Below are positions 1 to 7,442 of a stretch of DNA of 64,000 bases, one piece after another (within the stretch, counting starts at the first letter, position 1; each line of letters starts with the position of its first letter). The notes beneath the pieces were generated by a model that saw nothing but the letters and a program-made list of their open reading frames with translations, was not told where the DNA came from and did not search any database. The position numbers and the translations under genes are program-made. Origin of the DNA: Deltaproteobacteria bacterium (lineage in GTDB: Bacteria; Myxococcota_A; Polyangia; Polyangiales; Houyiibacteriaceae); the NCBI GenBank assembly GCA_017644045.1, contig JAEPMI010000001.1, forward strand, positions 736,470-800,469. The letters run 5' to 3'.

Positions 1-846
1 GTCGAGGCCGAGTACGCGCTCGGAGAAGGCGGCGGCTTCAACATTCACCTCGCGGGCAAGAGCTTCTTCACCATCCAGGTCGCCGAGAAGGGCGTGTGCT
101 GGGTGAAGGCGCGGACCCAGGGCGAGCCCGGCCACGGCTCGATGCCGCGCTCCGACTCCGCGGTGGTGAAGATGGCCGAGGCCATCGCGCGCCTCGGCAA
201 GCAGGGGCTCCCGATGCGCACCACCAAACCGGTCGAGGAGTTCGTGCTGGCTCTCGCCCAGGACCTGCCCGGGCCGATCCGGAAGATGCTCCCGAAGCTC
301 CTGCACCCGGCCATCGCGCCGAAGATCCTCGACACCATTCTCGACCCGGCGGCCGCCCGCGGTTTCCGCGCGATGCTCGGCAACACCGCGAGCCCGACCG
401 TGCTCCGGGCGGGCAACAAGACCAACGTCATTCCGAACTATGCGGAGGCGGAGATCGACGGCCGCACCGTCCCCGGCCAGACCACCGAGGACATTCTCCG
501 CGAGCTGCAAGAGGTGCTCGGGCCCGAGGTCGAGCTCGAGGTGATGCACGACCTGCCGCCGGTGGTCGAAGAGCGCACCGAGCTCTACGACACCATCACC
601 GACGTCATGAGCCGCCGCGCGCCGGAGAGCCCGGTCGTGCCCTACATGCTCCCGGGCTTCACCGACGCGAAGGCCTTCACCGGCATCGGGTGCAAGTGGG
701 TCGGCTTCGCGCCGGTGAAGATGCCGCCCGAGATCCGCTTCGCCGACCTCTTCCACGGGAACGACGAGCGGATCCCCATCGACGGGCTGAAATGGGGCAC
801 CGAGACCCTCGCCGAGATCGTCGCCCGCTTTGCGGGGGTGTCCTGA
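1..846 (+). CDS. M20 family metallopeptidase, C-terminal part (5' truncated)
   Basis: The frame is open from base 1, so the gene starts to the left of the window; about 281 residues are visible. They match the second half of M20/M25/M40 peptidases (dipeptidase/carboxypeptidase type): the segment EPGHGSMPRSD is the start of the lid/dimerisation domain, whose conserved His (GHGS) helps the active site in this family. NKTNVIPNYAEAEIDGR is the typical lid-domain strand, and the final FHGNDERI segment carries the His that binds the second zinc. Family knowledge suggests a zinc-dependent hydrolase of dipeptides or N-acyl amino acids in the cytoplasm. The first metal-binding motif is outside the window. 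It is followed after 27 bp by the next gene, suggesting an operon through the PlsC gene. Confidence 0.9.
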   Translation, partial: VEAEYALGEGGGFNIHLAGKSFFTIQVAEKGVCWVKARTQGEPGHGSMPRSDSAVVKMAEAIARLGKQGLPMRTTKPVEEFVLALAQDLPGPIRKMLPKLLHPAIAPKILDTILDPAAARGFRAMLGNTASPTVLRAGNKTNVIPNYAEAEIDGRTVPGQTTEDILRELQEVLGPEVELEVMHDLPPVVEERTELYDTITDVMSRRAPESPVVPYMLPGFTDAKAFTGIGCKWVGFAPVKMPPEIRFADLFHGNDERIPIDGLKWGTETLAEIVARFAGVS

Positions 847-873
847 GCGATCGATAGGCTATGATCGCGCGCG

Positions 874-1431
874 ATGAGCCGCGGGCACCCCTTCACCGAC
901 GTCACCTTCGAGGACGTCATCCAGTTCGACAAGCGCACGCTGAACGCCGTTATGGACCACGGCGCGACGCCCTCGCGCGAGCACCTCGAGGGGTGGGAGT
1001 TCAAGGGCTTCAACCCGCCCGCCTTCGCGAAGGTGCTGGGCTTCCAGAAGTTCGTGAAGGGCTTCTTCGTCGACGACGCGGGCAACCTCGCCGGCTACAA
1101 CCTCTTCGTCGAGAAGCCCCGGAGCGGCCCCAAGGCCGCGTGGCGCCCGAAGAAGGACGGCGCACCGGAGACGCGCCACGGCTTCTACGATGTGGTCCCG
1201 GTGGGCGCGAACCCTCGCTACGACGACTACCCGAACGCCGTGCTCCTCGACTACGGCAGCGGCCGCAACAAGCCCATCGATCCGGAAGGTCGCATTCGCG
1301 ACTTCCTGGTCCAGGTGGACCCGTCCAACCCGGACCTCTACCTCGGTAAGGCCTTCCTCGACCTCGGCCTCGGCCGGGTCTTCAGCAACTTCTTCGTCCT
1401 CGAACGACTGCGACCGGCTCCAAAGGCTTGA
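874..1431 (+). CDS. conserved protein of unknown function, 185 aa
   Basis: The ORF is convincing by codon use and its tight position between the M20 peptidase and the acyltransferase. It has no signal peptide or membrane segment. The sequence is rich in aromatic residues (FKGFNPPAFAKVLGFQKF, GFYDVVPVGANPRYDDYP), suggesting a compact globular fold, perhaps a lipid or small-molecule binding domain. I do not recognise a named family. Its stop codon overlaps the likely TTG start of the PlsC gene, so the two may be translationally coupled and act in the same lipid-related process; that is inference from context only. Confidence 0.75.
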   Translation: MSRGHPFTDVTFEDVIQFDKRTLNAVMDHGATPSREHLEGWEFKGFNPPAFAKVLGFQKFVKGFFVDDAGNLAGYNLFVEKPRSGPKAAWRPKKDGAPETRHGFYDVVPVGANPRYDDYPNAVLLDYGSGRNKPIDPEGRIRDFLVQVDPSNPDLYLGKAFLDLGLGRVFSNFFVLERLRPAPKA

Positions 1432-2210
1432 GGCTCGTGTCGGACGACGACACCTCCGACCCGCCGAGCCACACCCGCACCGGCCCCTCGCTCGGCGTGG
1501 CACTGATGACCATCGCGCACACGGCGAAGGTCTGCGCGCCGACCGTGGTGGAGGGAACGCTCGGTCGGCTGCGCCGGGAGAAAGCCGACGCGCGCCTCGA
1601 CGAGTGGTCGAGGGTCGCCGCGTGGCTCGCCGACATGCGCGTCGAGGTCTCGGGCACCGAGCACATCGACCCGGGAGAGACCTACGTGGTGATGTCGAAC
1701 CACCAGTCGAACTACGACATCTTCACGATGTACTACGCCTATCCGGCCACGCTTCGGATGGTCGCGAAGGTCGAGATGCGCACCATCCCGCTCCTCGGTC
1801 GGGCCATGGAAGCAGCCGAGTTCGTCTTCGTCGACCGGCGCGACAACCAGCGCGCCCGGGAGTCGCTCGAGATCGCCCGTGACCTGATGCAGTCCGGCGT
1901 CAGCGTCTGGATCGCGCCTGAAGGCACGCGCAGCAAGACCGGTCACCTCGGTCCCTTCAAGAAGGGCGGGTTCATGCTCGCGCTGCAAGCCGGCGTCCGA
2001 ATCCTCCCGGCCACCATCCGGGGCACGCGACACGTGCAGCCCATCAAGCAGCTGGCCGTGCATCGACACCAGGAGGTGTCGCTCACGTTCCACCCGCCGA
2101 TCGACGCGCCGAGCTACGGCGTCGACCGCCGGGACGCGCTGATGGCCGAGGTCCGCACGGCGATCGCGAGCGGCCTGCCGGAAGAGCTCCGCCAGCCCGC
2201 GGAGCCCTAG
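1428..2210 (+). CDS. 1-acyl-sn-glycerol-3-phosphate acyltransferase family (PlsC-like)
   Basis: The protein carries the PlsC/LPLAT signature: NHQSNYD at residues 91-97 (the NHx4D catalytic motif), FVDR at about 134 and PEGTRS at 164-169, the glycerol-phosphate binding motif. The family transfers an acyl chain to lysophosphatidate or a related lysolipid at the membrane. Length (about 260 aa) is normal. The start is uncertain: TTG at 1428 overlaps the previous stop (TTGA), with an in-frame GTG at 1437 and ATG at 1506 as alternatives. The first 25 residues before the ATG look disordered. The stop codon TAG lies inside the CTAG that forms the left end of repeat element copy 1. Confidence 0.9.
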   Translation: MRLVSDDDTSDPPSHTRTGPSLGVALMTIAHTAKVCAPTVVEGTLGRLRREKADARLDEWSRVAAWLADMRVEVSGTEHIDPGETYVVMSNHQSNYDIFTMYYAYPATLRMVAKVEMRTIPLLGRAMEAAEFVFVDRRDNQRARESLEIARDLMQSGVSVWIAPEGTRSKTGHLGPFKKGGFMLALQAGVRILPATIRGTRHVQPIKQLAVHRHQEVSLTFHPPIDAPSYGVDRRDALMAEVRTAIASGLPEELRQPAEP

Positions 2211-2374
2211 CGCGTGATGCACATCGGTTGAAGGGCGCTACGCGCCCTGAGCACGCCCCCTGCGGTCGTCCCCTCACGCTCGAAAATACTTCGGCATTTC
2301 CTCGGTTCGCGGACACCCCATCGAACCCACCCAGACCACGGATCTCCCGTCAACCGATGTGCATCACGCACTAG
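2207..2374 (+). repeat. 168-bp hairpin-bounded element, copy 1 (variable complementary arms, conserved core)
   Basis: This is one of two copies in the window (the other, inverted, at 9851-10018). A 120-bp core (2231-2350) is identical to the other copy at 119 positions. It is enclosed by 24-bp arms, 2207-2230 and 2351-2374, that are complementary except at one position. The arms read CTAGCGCG-N10-CGGTTG and CAACCG-N10-CGCACTAG. N10 here is TGATGCACAT and its exact complement. The core contains AGGGCGC-TAC-GCGCCCT (2232-2248), a C(TTCG)G tetraloop hairpin (2282-2300) and GGTTCG/CGAACC (2304-2327). It lies between convergent genes and supplies the stop codon of the upstream one. There is no ORF inside. 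It could be a structured RNA, a MITE-like element using CTAG as target, or a bidirectional terminator. Confidence 0.9.
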
Positions 2375-2378
2375 CGCG

Positions 2379-3182
2379 TCACTGAACGGCCTGGCCGTTC
2401 TCTTCGACGATGCGGCCCGACTGGATGTAGTCGAGCTCGGGGAAGCTGGAGCGGAGGTAGGTGTTGCCCATCCGGCTCATGTCGCCCTGGGAGGGACCGC
2501 GACCGCGTGGCGCGCCTTCGCCGTAGCCGCTGTGCAGGCGGTCGACCGCGGCCATGTCGCGCACCCGACCGAAGGGGGCGAAGCCCATCCCGTCGAGGCG
2601 CTGGTTGTCGCCGTAGTTGATGAAGAACTGGTTCGCGCGGGTGTTCGGCCCCGCGGTCGCGAAGGTGACCATGCCCCGCGTGTTGTGCTGGGTGACCGGG
2701 TCGTCCTGGATGGTCCGGTTGGTCCAGATGCGGTTCACCCGGGGGTCGCCGTGAATGCCCGCCTGGGCCATGAAGCCCTCGAGGACGCGGAAGAACGCCA
2801 CGTCGGTGAAGTAGCCGAGCTTCACGAGGTTGTAGAAGCGGTCCGCGCCCTTCGGGGCCCAGGCGCGGGTCACGTCGATGACGATCGGGCCCTCGGAGGT
2901 CTCGAGCTGCACGGCGTACGTCGCCGGCGCCTGCTCTTCCTCGCCCGGGCTGAGCAGCTGCGGGTTCACGGGAGCGGCGGCGGGCTCCGCGGGCTGCGCC
3001 GGCTGGGTGGGCGGCGGCGGCTCCTCGGCGGCAGCCTGGCCCGGCTCGACCGGCGGCTCGGCCTCCTGCTCCGCTCGCGCGGCGCGGGCGTTGCGGCGCT
3101 CACTGTCGTCGGGCTCGGGCGTGCGGCACGCGCCGAGCGCGAAGGAGAGGATCAGGGCGATTCGGAGACTCGAGGCAACCAT
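2379..3182 (-). CDS. peptidylprolyl isomerase, cyclophilin type, predicted lipoprotein
   Basis: The start at 3182 gives a signal peptide ending in the lipobox LGAC (Cys19); the open frame extends further upstream but with non-secretory sequence. A Pro/Ala/Glu-rich linker (about residues 21-75) leads to a cyclophilin domain. Segments such as FFRVLEGFMAQAG, GMVTFATAGPNTRANQFFIN and LDGMGFAPFGRV match the cyclophilin core around the catalytic Arg and the substrate pocket. It probably catalyses cis-trans isomerisation of prolyl bonds in envelope proteins while anchored to a membrane. It faces the PlsC gene tail-to-tail across repeat element copy 1 and is divergent from the Bcr/CflA exporter. Confidence 0.9.
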   Translation of the reverse strand: MVASSLRIALILSFALGACRTPEPDDSERRNARAARAEQEAEPPVEPGQAAAEEPPPPTQPAQPAEPAAAPVNPQLLSPGEEEQAPATYAVQLETSEGPIVIDVTRAWAPKGADRFYNLVKLGYFTDVAFFRVLEGFMAQAGIHGDPRVNRIWTNRTIQDDPVTQHNTRGMVTFATAGPNTRANQFFINYGDNQRLDGMGFAPFGRVRDMAAVDRLHSGYGEGAPRGRGPSQGDMSRMGNTYLRSSFPELDYIQSGRIVEENGQAVQ

Positions 3183-3285
3183 CGCCGCGAGTATGGCCGC
3201 TCCGTCCGCGGGGGCAACCGTGACGCAACGGTGCCGCCCAAAGTTGGGCCCTTGCCTCTGACGGTGGAGGCCACAAGGTCCGGGG

Positions 3286-4569
3286 GTGTCTTCCCCCGAC
3301 GAATCCCGGGTCGGCGCGCCGCCCACCTGGGAGCTCGTCGCGCTCGTCGCCAGCCTGATGGCGCTCAACGCCCTGGCGATCGACATCATGCTGCCGGCGC
3401 TGGACCGGATCGCGTCGGACTTCGCGATCGGGGACCCGAACGACCGCCAGCTGGTCGTCGTGGCCTACGTGCTCGGCTTCGGCGTACCCCAGCTCTTCTA
3501 CGGCCCGCTCTCGGATCGGATCGGCCGCAAGCCGGTCACCCTGCTGAGCCTGCTCGGGTACACCCTGACCGGCGTCGCGTGCGCATTCGCGGGCAGCTTC
3601 CACGCGCTCCTCGCGCTCCGCTTCGCCCAGGGCCTCTTCGCCGCAGGCTGTCGCGTGACGGCCATCGCCGTGGTCCGCGACGTCTACAGGGGCCGCGGCA
3701 TGGCGCGGATCATGTCGCTGGTGATGACGGTCTTCATGGTCATCCCCATCGCGGCGCCAGGGCTCGGCCAGCTCGTGCTGATGGTCGCGCCCTGGCAGTG
3801 GTGCTTCCACGTGCTCGGCATCGCCGGCGCGGCGCTCTTCCTCTGGGTCACCTTCCGCCTGCCGGAGACCCTCCCCACGGAGAAGCGCTCGCCGCTGAGC
3901 GTCGTCGGCACGCTGAAGGCGTACGGCGCGGTGTTCAAGAACCCGGTCTCGCGTGGCTACACGCTGGCGGCCGGCATCATCTTCGCCTCGCTCTTCGCGT
4001 ACATCTCGTCGTCGGAGCAGGTCTTCCGCGAGGTCTTCGAGGTGGGCGACGCCTTCGCCCTCTACTTCGCGGGCATCGCCCTCGCGCTCTCGGTCGCGAA
4101 CTTCCTGAACTCGCGCCTGGTGGAGAAGTGGGGCATGCGCCGACTCGGTCACGGCGCCGTGGTCGGCTTCACCGTGACGGCGGGCATCCTGCTCGCGCTC
4201 ACGCATGCCTTCGGCGACCGCCTCGACGTCTTCCTGCCGCTCTTCGCGCTCTGCTTCGCGTGCTTCGGGATGATCGGCGCGAACTTCAACGCGCTGGCGA
4301 TGGAGCCGCTCGGCCACATCGCGGGCACCGCGTCCGCGGCCTTCGGCTTCATCACCACCACGCTCTCGGGGGTGCTCGGCGGCCTCGTCGGCCGTGCCTT
4401 CGACGGCACCACGATCCCGCTGCTGAGCGGTCTGGTCGTGCTCGGTGGGACCAGCCTCGGCATGGTCCTGCTCACCGAGCGGGGCCGGCTCTTCGGCGCG
4501 GACGAGGCCGGAGAGCCAGAAGACGGCGGACTGGAGCCGGTGGGCGCCCAACGCCCCAGCCGACCCTGA
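3286..4569 (+). CDS. multidrug efflux MFS transporter, Bcr/CflA type
   Basis: The 427-residue protein shows about twelve hydrophobic segments. The MFS motif A, GPLSDRIGRKP, follows transmembrane segment 2, and ALNALAIDIMLPALDRIA in segment 1 is the typical Bcr/CflA opening (AxDxxLPAL). Family members export small toxic compounds such as chloramphenicol analogues or bicyclomycin by proton antiport across the inner membrane; the substrate here cannot be told. Start is GTG at 3286. The C-terminal tail after residue 400 is acidic and probably cytoplasmic. It is transcribed divergently from the cyclophilin gene, with about 100 bp between starts. Confidence 0.9.
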   Translation: MSSPDESRVGAPPTWELVALVASLMALNALAIDIMLPALDRIASDFAIGDPNDRQLVVVAYVLGFGVPQLFYGPLSDRIGRKPVTLLSLLGYTLTGVACAFAGSFHALLALRFAQGLFAAGCRVTAIAVVRDVYRGRGMARIMSLVMTVFMVIPIAAPGLGQLVLMVAPWQWCFHVLGIAGAALFLWVTFRLPETLPTEKRSPLSVVGTLKAYGAVFKNPVSRGYTLAAGIIFASLFAYISSSEQVFREVFEVGDAFALYFAGIALALSVANFLNSRLVEKWGMRRLGHGAVVGFTVTAGILLALTHAFGDRLDVFLPLFALCFACFGMIGANFNALAMEPLGHIAGTASAAFGFITTTLSGVLGGLVGRAFDGTTIPLLSGLVVLGGTSLGMVLLTERGRLFGADEAGEPEDGGLEPVGAQRPSRP

Positions 4570-4636
4570 CCATCCGTTCCTGTGGGTCTCCCTCCGCCTT
4601 CCTGCGCTCGACTTCGAGTGACAGACTCGTCCGGTC

Positions 4637-5548
4637 GTGGACAAGCTCGTGCCGATCTCGACGCTTCTGGGCACGGTGTGGGCCCTGCTCATGCCGACGG
4701 CGCCAGAGGGCGCGCCGACCGCCGACAAGGCGGAGGTCGTGGTCGAGGAAGCGGTCGAGCCCGTCGAGGTCGTCGAGGACGAGCTCGAGCTCGCCTTCCC
4801 GAGCATCGCGGAGTGGCAGTCACCGCTCCGGCGCTGCAGCCGCCGAGGCCGCCGACGCTTCTGCGATGGTCCGCGTCAGGTCCCCGCTCCGCACGGTGAA
4901 GCCGCCGAGCTCGCCGCGCGGCTGGACATCGAAGGGCGCCGGGGTTGGTTCACGGTGATGGGCGGCGCGGCGCCCGACGAGGTGCTGACCGAGGTCCCCG
5001 GCGAGGAGAGCGACACGCTGCTCTGGCCGGTCCCCGACGGCTTCATGGGGCGCGGCTTCGGGCACACGCGCCGTCGCCAGCTTCGCCACCGCGTCCACCG
5101 CGGCGTGGACATCCCGGCGCCGGTCGGCTCGCTGGTGCGCGCCGCGCACGACGGTCTGGTGGTCTACGCCGACAACTCGGTCGCGGGCTACGGCAACATG
5201 GTCGCCATCCTCCACCCGGGGGACTCACGCACCACGGTCTACGCGCACCTGAAGCGGGCCGCCGTCTTCGCGGGTCAGACGGTGCGACGCGGTGAGGTCA
5301 TCGGCGAGGTCGGGCGCACGGGCCTGACCTACGCGCCGCACCTGCACTTCGAGTATCGCGTCCGGGCCCGCGCCCGGAACCCGGGGCGCCGTTTCGTGGA
5401 GCGTCCGACCTACGAGGAGGAGCAGCGCATGATGGCCGAAGCCGCCCGCCGTCGGCGCGAAGGCCAGGCCGTGCTCGCGGAGCGACGGGCGGAGCGTGAA
5501 GCGCGTCAGGCGCGCCGCGCCGAGCGCGAGGCTCGCGCCGCGAACTGA
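4637..5548 (+). CDS. M23 family (LytM-type) metallopeptidase
   Basis: Residues about 125-245 form a LytM/M23 domain with the zinc ligands visible: HRGVD at 154-158 (His and Asp), YAH with His204, and HLH at 235-237. All expected catalytic residues are present, so it is probably an active endopeptidase on cross-bridges of peptidoglycan. The N-terminus (residues 1-20) is a weak hydrophobic segment that may be a signal or anchor, followed by an acidic stretch and a basic Cys-containing stretch. The last 45 residues are an Arg/Ala/Glu-rich helix (RRAEREARQARRAE), likely a coiled coil. Start is GTG at 4637. Confidence 0.88.
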   Translation: MDKLVPISTLLGTVWALLMPTAPEGAPTADKAEVVVEEAVEPVEVVEDELELAFPSIAEWQSPLRRCSRRGRRRFCDGPRQVPAPHGEAAELAARLDIEGRRGWFTVMGGAAPDEVLTEVPGEESDTLLWPVPDGFMGRGFGHTRRRQLRHRVHRGVDIPAPVGSLVRAAHDGLVVYADNSVAGYGNMVAILHPGDSRTTVYAHLKRAAVFAGQTVRRGEVIGEVGRTGLTYAPHLHFEYRVRARARNPGRRFVERPTYEEEQRMMAEAARRRREGQAVLAERRAEREARQARRAEREARAAN

Positions 5549-5551
5549 GCC

Positions 5552-6292
5552 TCAGGGCGTCGAGTCCAGCACGGTCCGCAGGTAGGCAGCGAGCTCCTGC
5601 GCCGCCGGCCCCACCTCGTGACCGCCCGGATGTGCGAACCAGGTGAGCTCGGCCCCCCGATCGCGGAGCCAATCGCGCAGCCGGCGCTCCTCCTCGAAGG
5701 GGAAGATCGGATCGCGCTCGCCGGCGGCCATGAAGATGCGCTGACCGGCGATGCGCTCGGTGTCCCAGGTCGGCAGCGACATCCCCGCGAGCAACGCGAT
5801 CGCCGCCGGCCGTGGCTCGAGGCTCAGGCCCGCGTCCATCGCCATGCGGCCGCCCATGCTGTGGCCCGCCACCACGACGCGCTCCGCTCCATCGCGACGA
5901 GCTCGGTCGACGAGTTCGGTGAGCATTCGCCGCGCGGCCAGGATGTCGCGACGGTGGGCGCGTTCGCTCCCGAGGTCGTCGGGCCAGCCGAACCAGGCGT
6001 AGCCACCGGCCGGCACCCGCCGTGGCGCGAGCGGCAGGATGTACGTGGCCGGAACCTCCTGCGCGACCTCGTGGGCGAAGGGCACCAGGTAGTCGGGCGA
6101 GCTCCCGTAGCCGTGGAGGAGCACGATGGCGGTCGAGCCGGATCCGAAGGAGTGCGCCTCGAGCGGGCCCCAGTCCTCGAGCGACGCGTCGACGCCCCAG
6201 CGATTGTCGAACCCGATCCAGGCGACGACGGCGGCGCCCAGCGAGAGGATGAGCAAGATGCGCCATGCCTTCGGCCGTTCGCGCTTCGCCAC
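5552..6292 (-). CDS. alpha/beta hydrolase, phospholipase/carboxylesterase-like, membrane anchored
   Basis: The N-terminus has one hydrophobic segment (RILLILSLGAAVVAWIGF, residues 11-28) after a basic stretch, suggesting a signal anchor. The hydrolase domain follows with LLHGYGSSP as oxyanion region, nucleophile Ser145 in GHSMGG, Asp194 in GERDPIFPF and His225 in PGGHEV. The arrangement matches the carboxylesterase/lysophospholipase (YpfH/Est) branch, so it probably cleaves an ester in the periplasm or at the membrane. Substrate is unknown. It converges on the M23 gene with only 3 bp between them. Confidence 0.85.
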   Translation of the reverse strand: MAKRERPKAWRILLILSLGAAVVAWIGFDNRWGVDASLEDWGPLEAHSFGSGSTAIVLLHGYGSSPDYLVPFAHEVAQEVPATYILPLAPRRVPAGGYAWFGWPDDLGSERAHRRDILAARRMLTELVDRARRDGAERVVVAGHSMGGRMAMDAGLSLEPRPAAIALLAGMSLPTWDTERIAGQRIFMAAGERDPIFPFEEERRLRDWLRDRGAELTWFAHPGGHEVGPAAQELAAYLRTVLDSTP

Positions 6293-6350
6293 GGCCGGAG
6301 GCTACACCGAACGGCGCGACTCGGACTCCGACTCTGCGGTCAGGCTCCGA

Positions 6351-6610
6351 GTCGGTCGTCGGTTCTCGGAGTCGGTCGTCGGTTCTCGGAGCCGGTCGTC
6401 GGTTCTCGGAGTCGGTCGTCGGTTCTCGGAGCCGGTCGTCGGTTCTCGGAGTCGGTCGTCGGTTCTCGGAGCCGGTCGTCGGTTCTCGGAGTCGGTCGTC
6501 GGTTCTCGGAGTCGGTCGTCGGTTCTCGGAGTCGGTCGTCGGTTCTCGGAGTCGGTCGGCGGTTCTCGGTCGTCGGTTCTCGGGGTCGGTCGTCGGTTCT
6601 CGGGATCGGT
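6351..6610 (+). repeat. tandem array of a 20-bp repeat
   Basis: The unit GGTCGTCGGTTCTCGGAGTC (some copies end GAGCC) runs about ten times with exact 20-bp spacing from 6351 to 6560, then decays into shorter units up to 6610. There are no spacers, so it is a minisatellite, not a CRISPR. It fills most of the gap 6293-6673, between the start of the esterase gene and the end of the four-helix-bundle gene. Related GGAGTCGG and CGTCGG units occur at 7250-7442 and inside two coding genes (near 22.3 kb and 49.1 kb). Confidence 0.95.
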
Positions 6611-6635
6611 GAGCAGCGGATGAAGACGCCGAAGG

Positions 6636-6660
6636 ACCCGCCGGGCCGGGCCCGGCGGGT
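6636..6660 (-). terminator. strong GC hairpin, probable terminator of the four-helix-bundle gene
   Basis: A perfect 11-bp stem (ACCCGCCGGGC with its complement) closes a 3-base loop. It lies 13 bp past the stop of the minus-strand gene 6674-7015. No T-run follows, so termination is inferred from position and stability only. Confidence 0.5.
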
Positions 6661-6673
6661 CTCGCGCTTCGCG

Positions 6674-7015
6674 CTACGACGCCTTTGCCCTCGCCGTCAG
6701 GCCGTAGAGCATCTTGTTGACCCGGTCGCTGAGCGCTCGCGCTTCGTGGGCCGAACCCGCCGGCACGGCCCCGGTCGCCACGAGCAGCTCGAGGCACGTG
6801 AACACCTCGCGACCGGACCCGAGCGCCACTCGGAAGTGGTGCTTCTGCCGACGCGACCGACCGTAGCCAGAGCCTTCCGCGATGTTCAGCGGCGTCGAGC
6901 GAACCGCCCGAGCGAGCTGATCCGCGAGCTCCGGATCGTTGACGCGAGCCTGAGGCATCACGTCGCGATGAACGACCGAGACGAGTTGAAGCGAGAGCTG
7001 ATGAACGATGAGCAT
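6674..7015 (-). CDS. four-helix-bundle protein (S23/23S rRNA intervening-sequence protein family)
   Basis: The 113-residue protein has the family hallmark STPLNIAEGSGYGRS followed by HHFRVALGSGREVF, matching the four-helix-bundle family first named for proteins encoded in 23S rRNA intervening sequences and related to the accessory protein of diversity-generating retroelements. Function is unknown for stand-alone members. I chose the ATG at 7015 because AAAGGA lies a suitable distance upstream; a longer frame starts at 7060. No reverse transcriptase or rRNA is nearby, so a DGR role is not supported. It is bracketed by repeat arrays and by a multi-hairpin region upstream. Confidence 0.8.
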   Translation of the reverse strand: MLIVHQLSLQLVSVVHRDVMPQARVNDPELADQLARAVRSTPLNIAEGSGYGRSRRQKHHFRVALGSGREVFTCLELLVATGAVPAGSAHEARALSDRVNKMLYGLTARAKAS

Positions 7016-7083
7016 TGGGGACGGAGTCCTTTCGAGCGCCAACGACGACGTGACCGCCACGCCGTCCTGCGCACCCGCCCCCC

Positions 7084-7173
7084 GCCCTCGTGGGCGGGGT
7101 CAGTCAACCCCGTCAGCCGCCGAAGGCGGGACGAGCGCAGCGAGTCGGGTTTACTTACCCCGACCACGAGGGC
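7084..7173. repeat. large imperfect inverted repeat with nested hairpins upstream of the four-helix-bundle gene
   Basis: Arms at 7084-7099 and 7158-7173 (GCCCTCGTGGGCGGGG and its complement, one mismatch) enclose 58 bases. Inside, a second stem pairs GTCAACCC with GGGTTTAC (one mismatch), and CCGCC-GAA-GGCGG forms a small hairpin. It begins about 70 bp upstream of the gene's start. It could be a structured leader RNA, a terminator for the beta-helix gene, or the remains of a mobile element. The rest of 7016-7250 shows no gene. Confidence 0.6.
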
Positions 7174-7249
7174 AGCCTCAGATCAGCAGGACGAGCCAGC
7201 CCCTTTCACCCTTGCCGCAGGCAAGCCGATGCGAAGCGAGGCTACAAAG

Positions 7250-7442
7250 TCCGACTCCGACAACCGATCGCCGTCGCCGAACCCGACAACCGATCGCCGA
7301 CAACCGATCGCCGACAACCGATCGCCGACAACCGATCGCCGACTCCGAGAACCGACGCCGACTCCGAGAACCGAACGCCGACTCCGGAACCGAACGCCGA
7401 CCTCCGAGAACCGACGCCGACGACCGACGCCGAGAACCGCGA
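7250..7442 (+). repeat. array of 14-bp and about 18-bp short repeats
   Basis: CCGACAACCGATCG-type units (14 bp) repeat about five times (7257-7342). They pass into CCGACTCCGAGAACCGACG-type units of about 18 bp that run up to the stop codon of the beta-helix gene. Reverse-complemented, the second type contains the TCTCGGAGTCGG core of the array at 6351-6610. The array belongs to the 3' side of the minus-strand gene and is probably transcribed as its tail. Confidence 0.85.

Noticed and set aside
6351-6610. CRISPR array
   Set aside because: Units are head-to-tail 20-bp copies with no unique spacers, and no cas genes are present.
6674-7015. Diversity-generating retroelement accessory gene
   Set aside because: The four-helix-bundle protein resembles Avd, but no reverse transcriptase or template/variable repeat pair was seen nearby.
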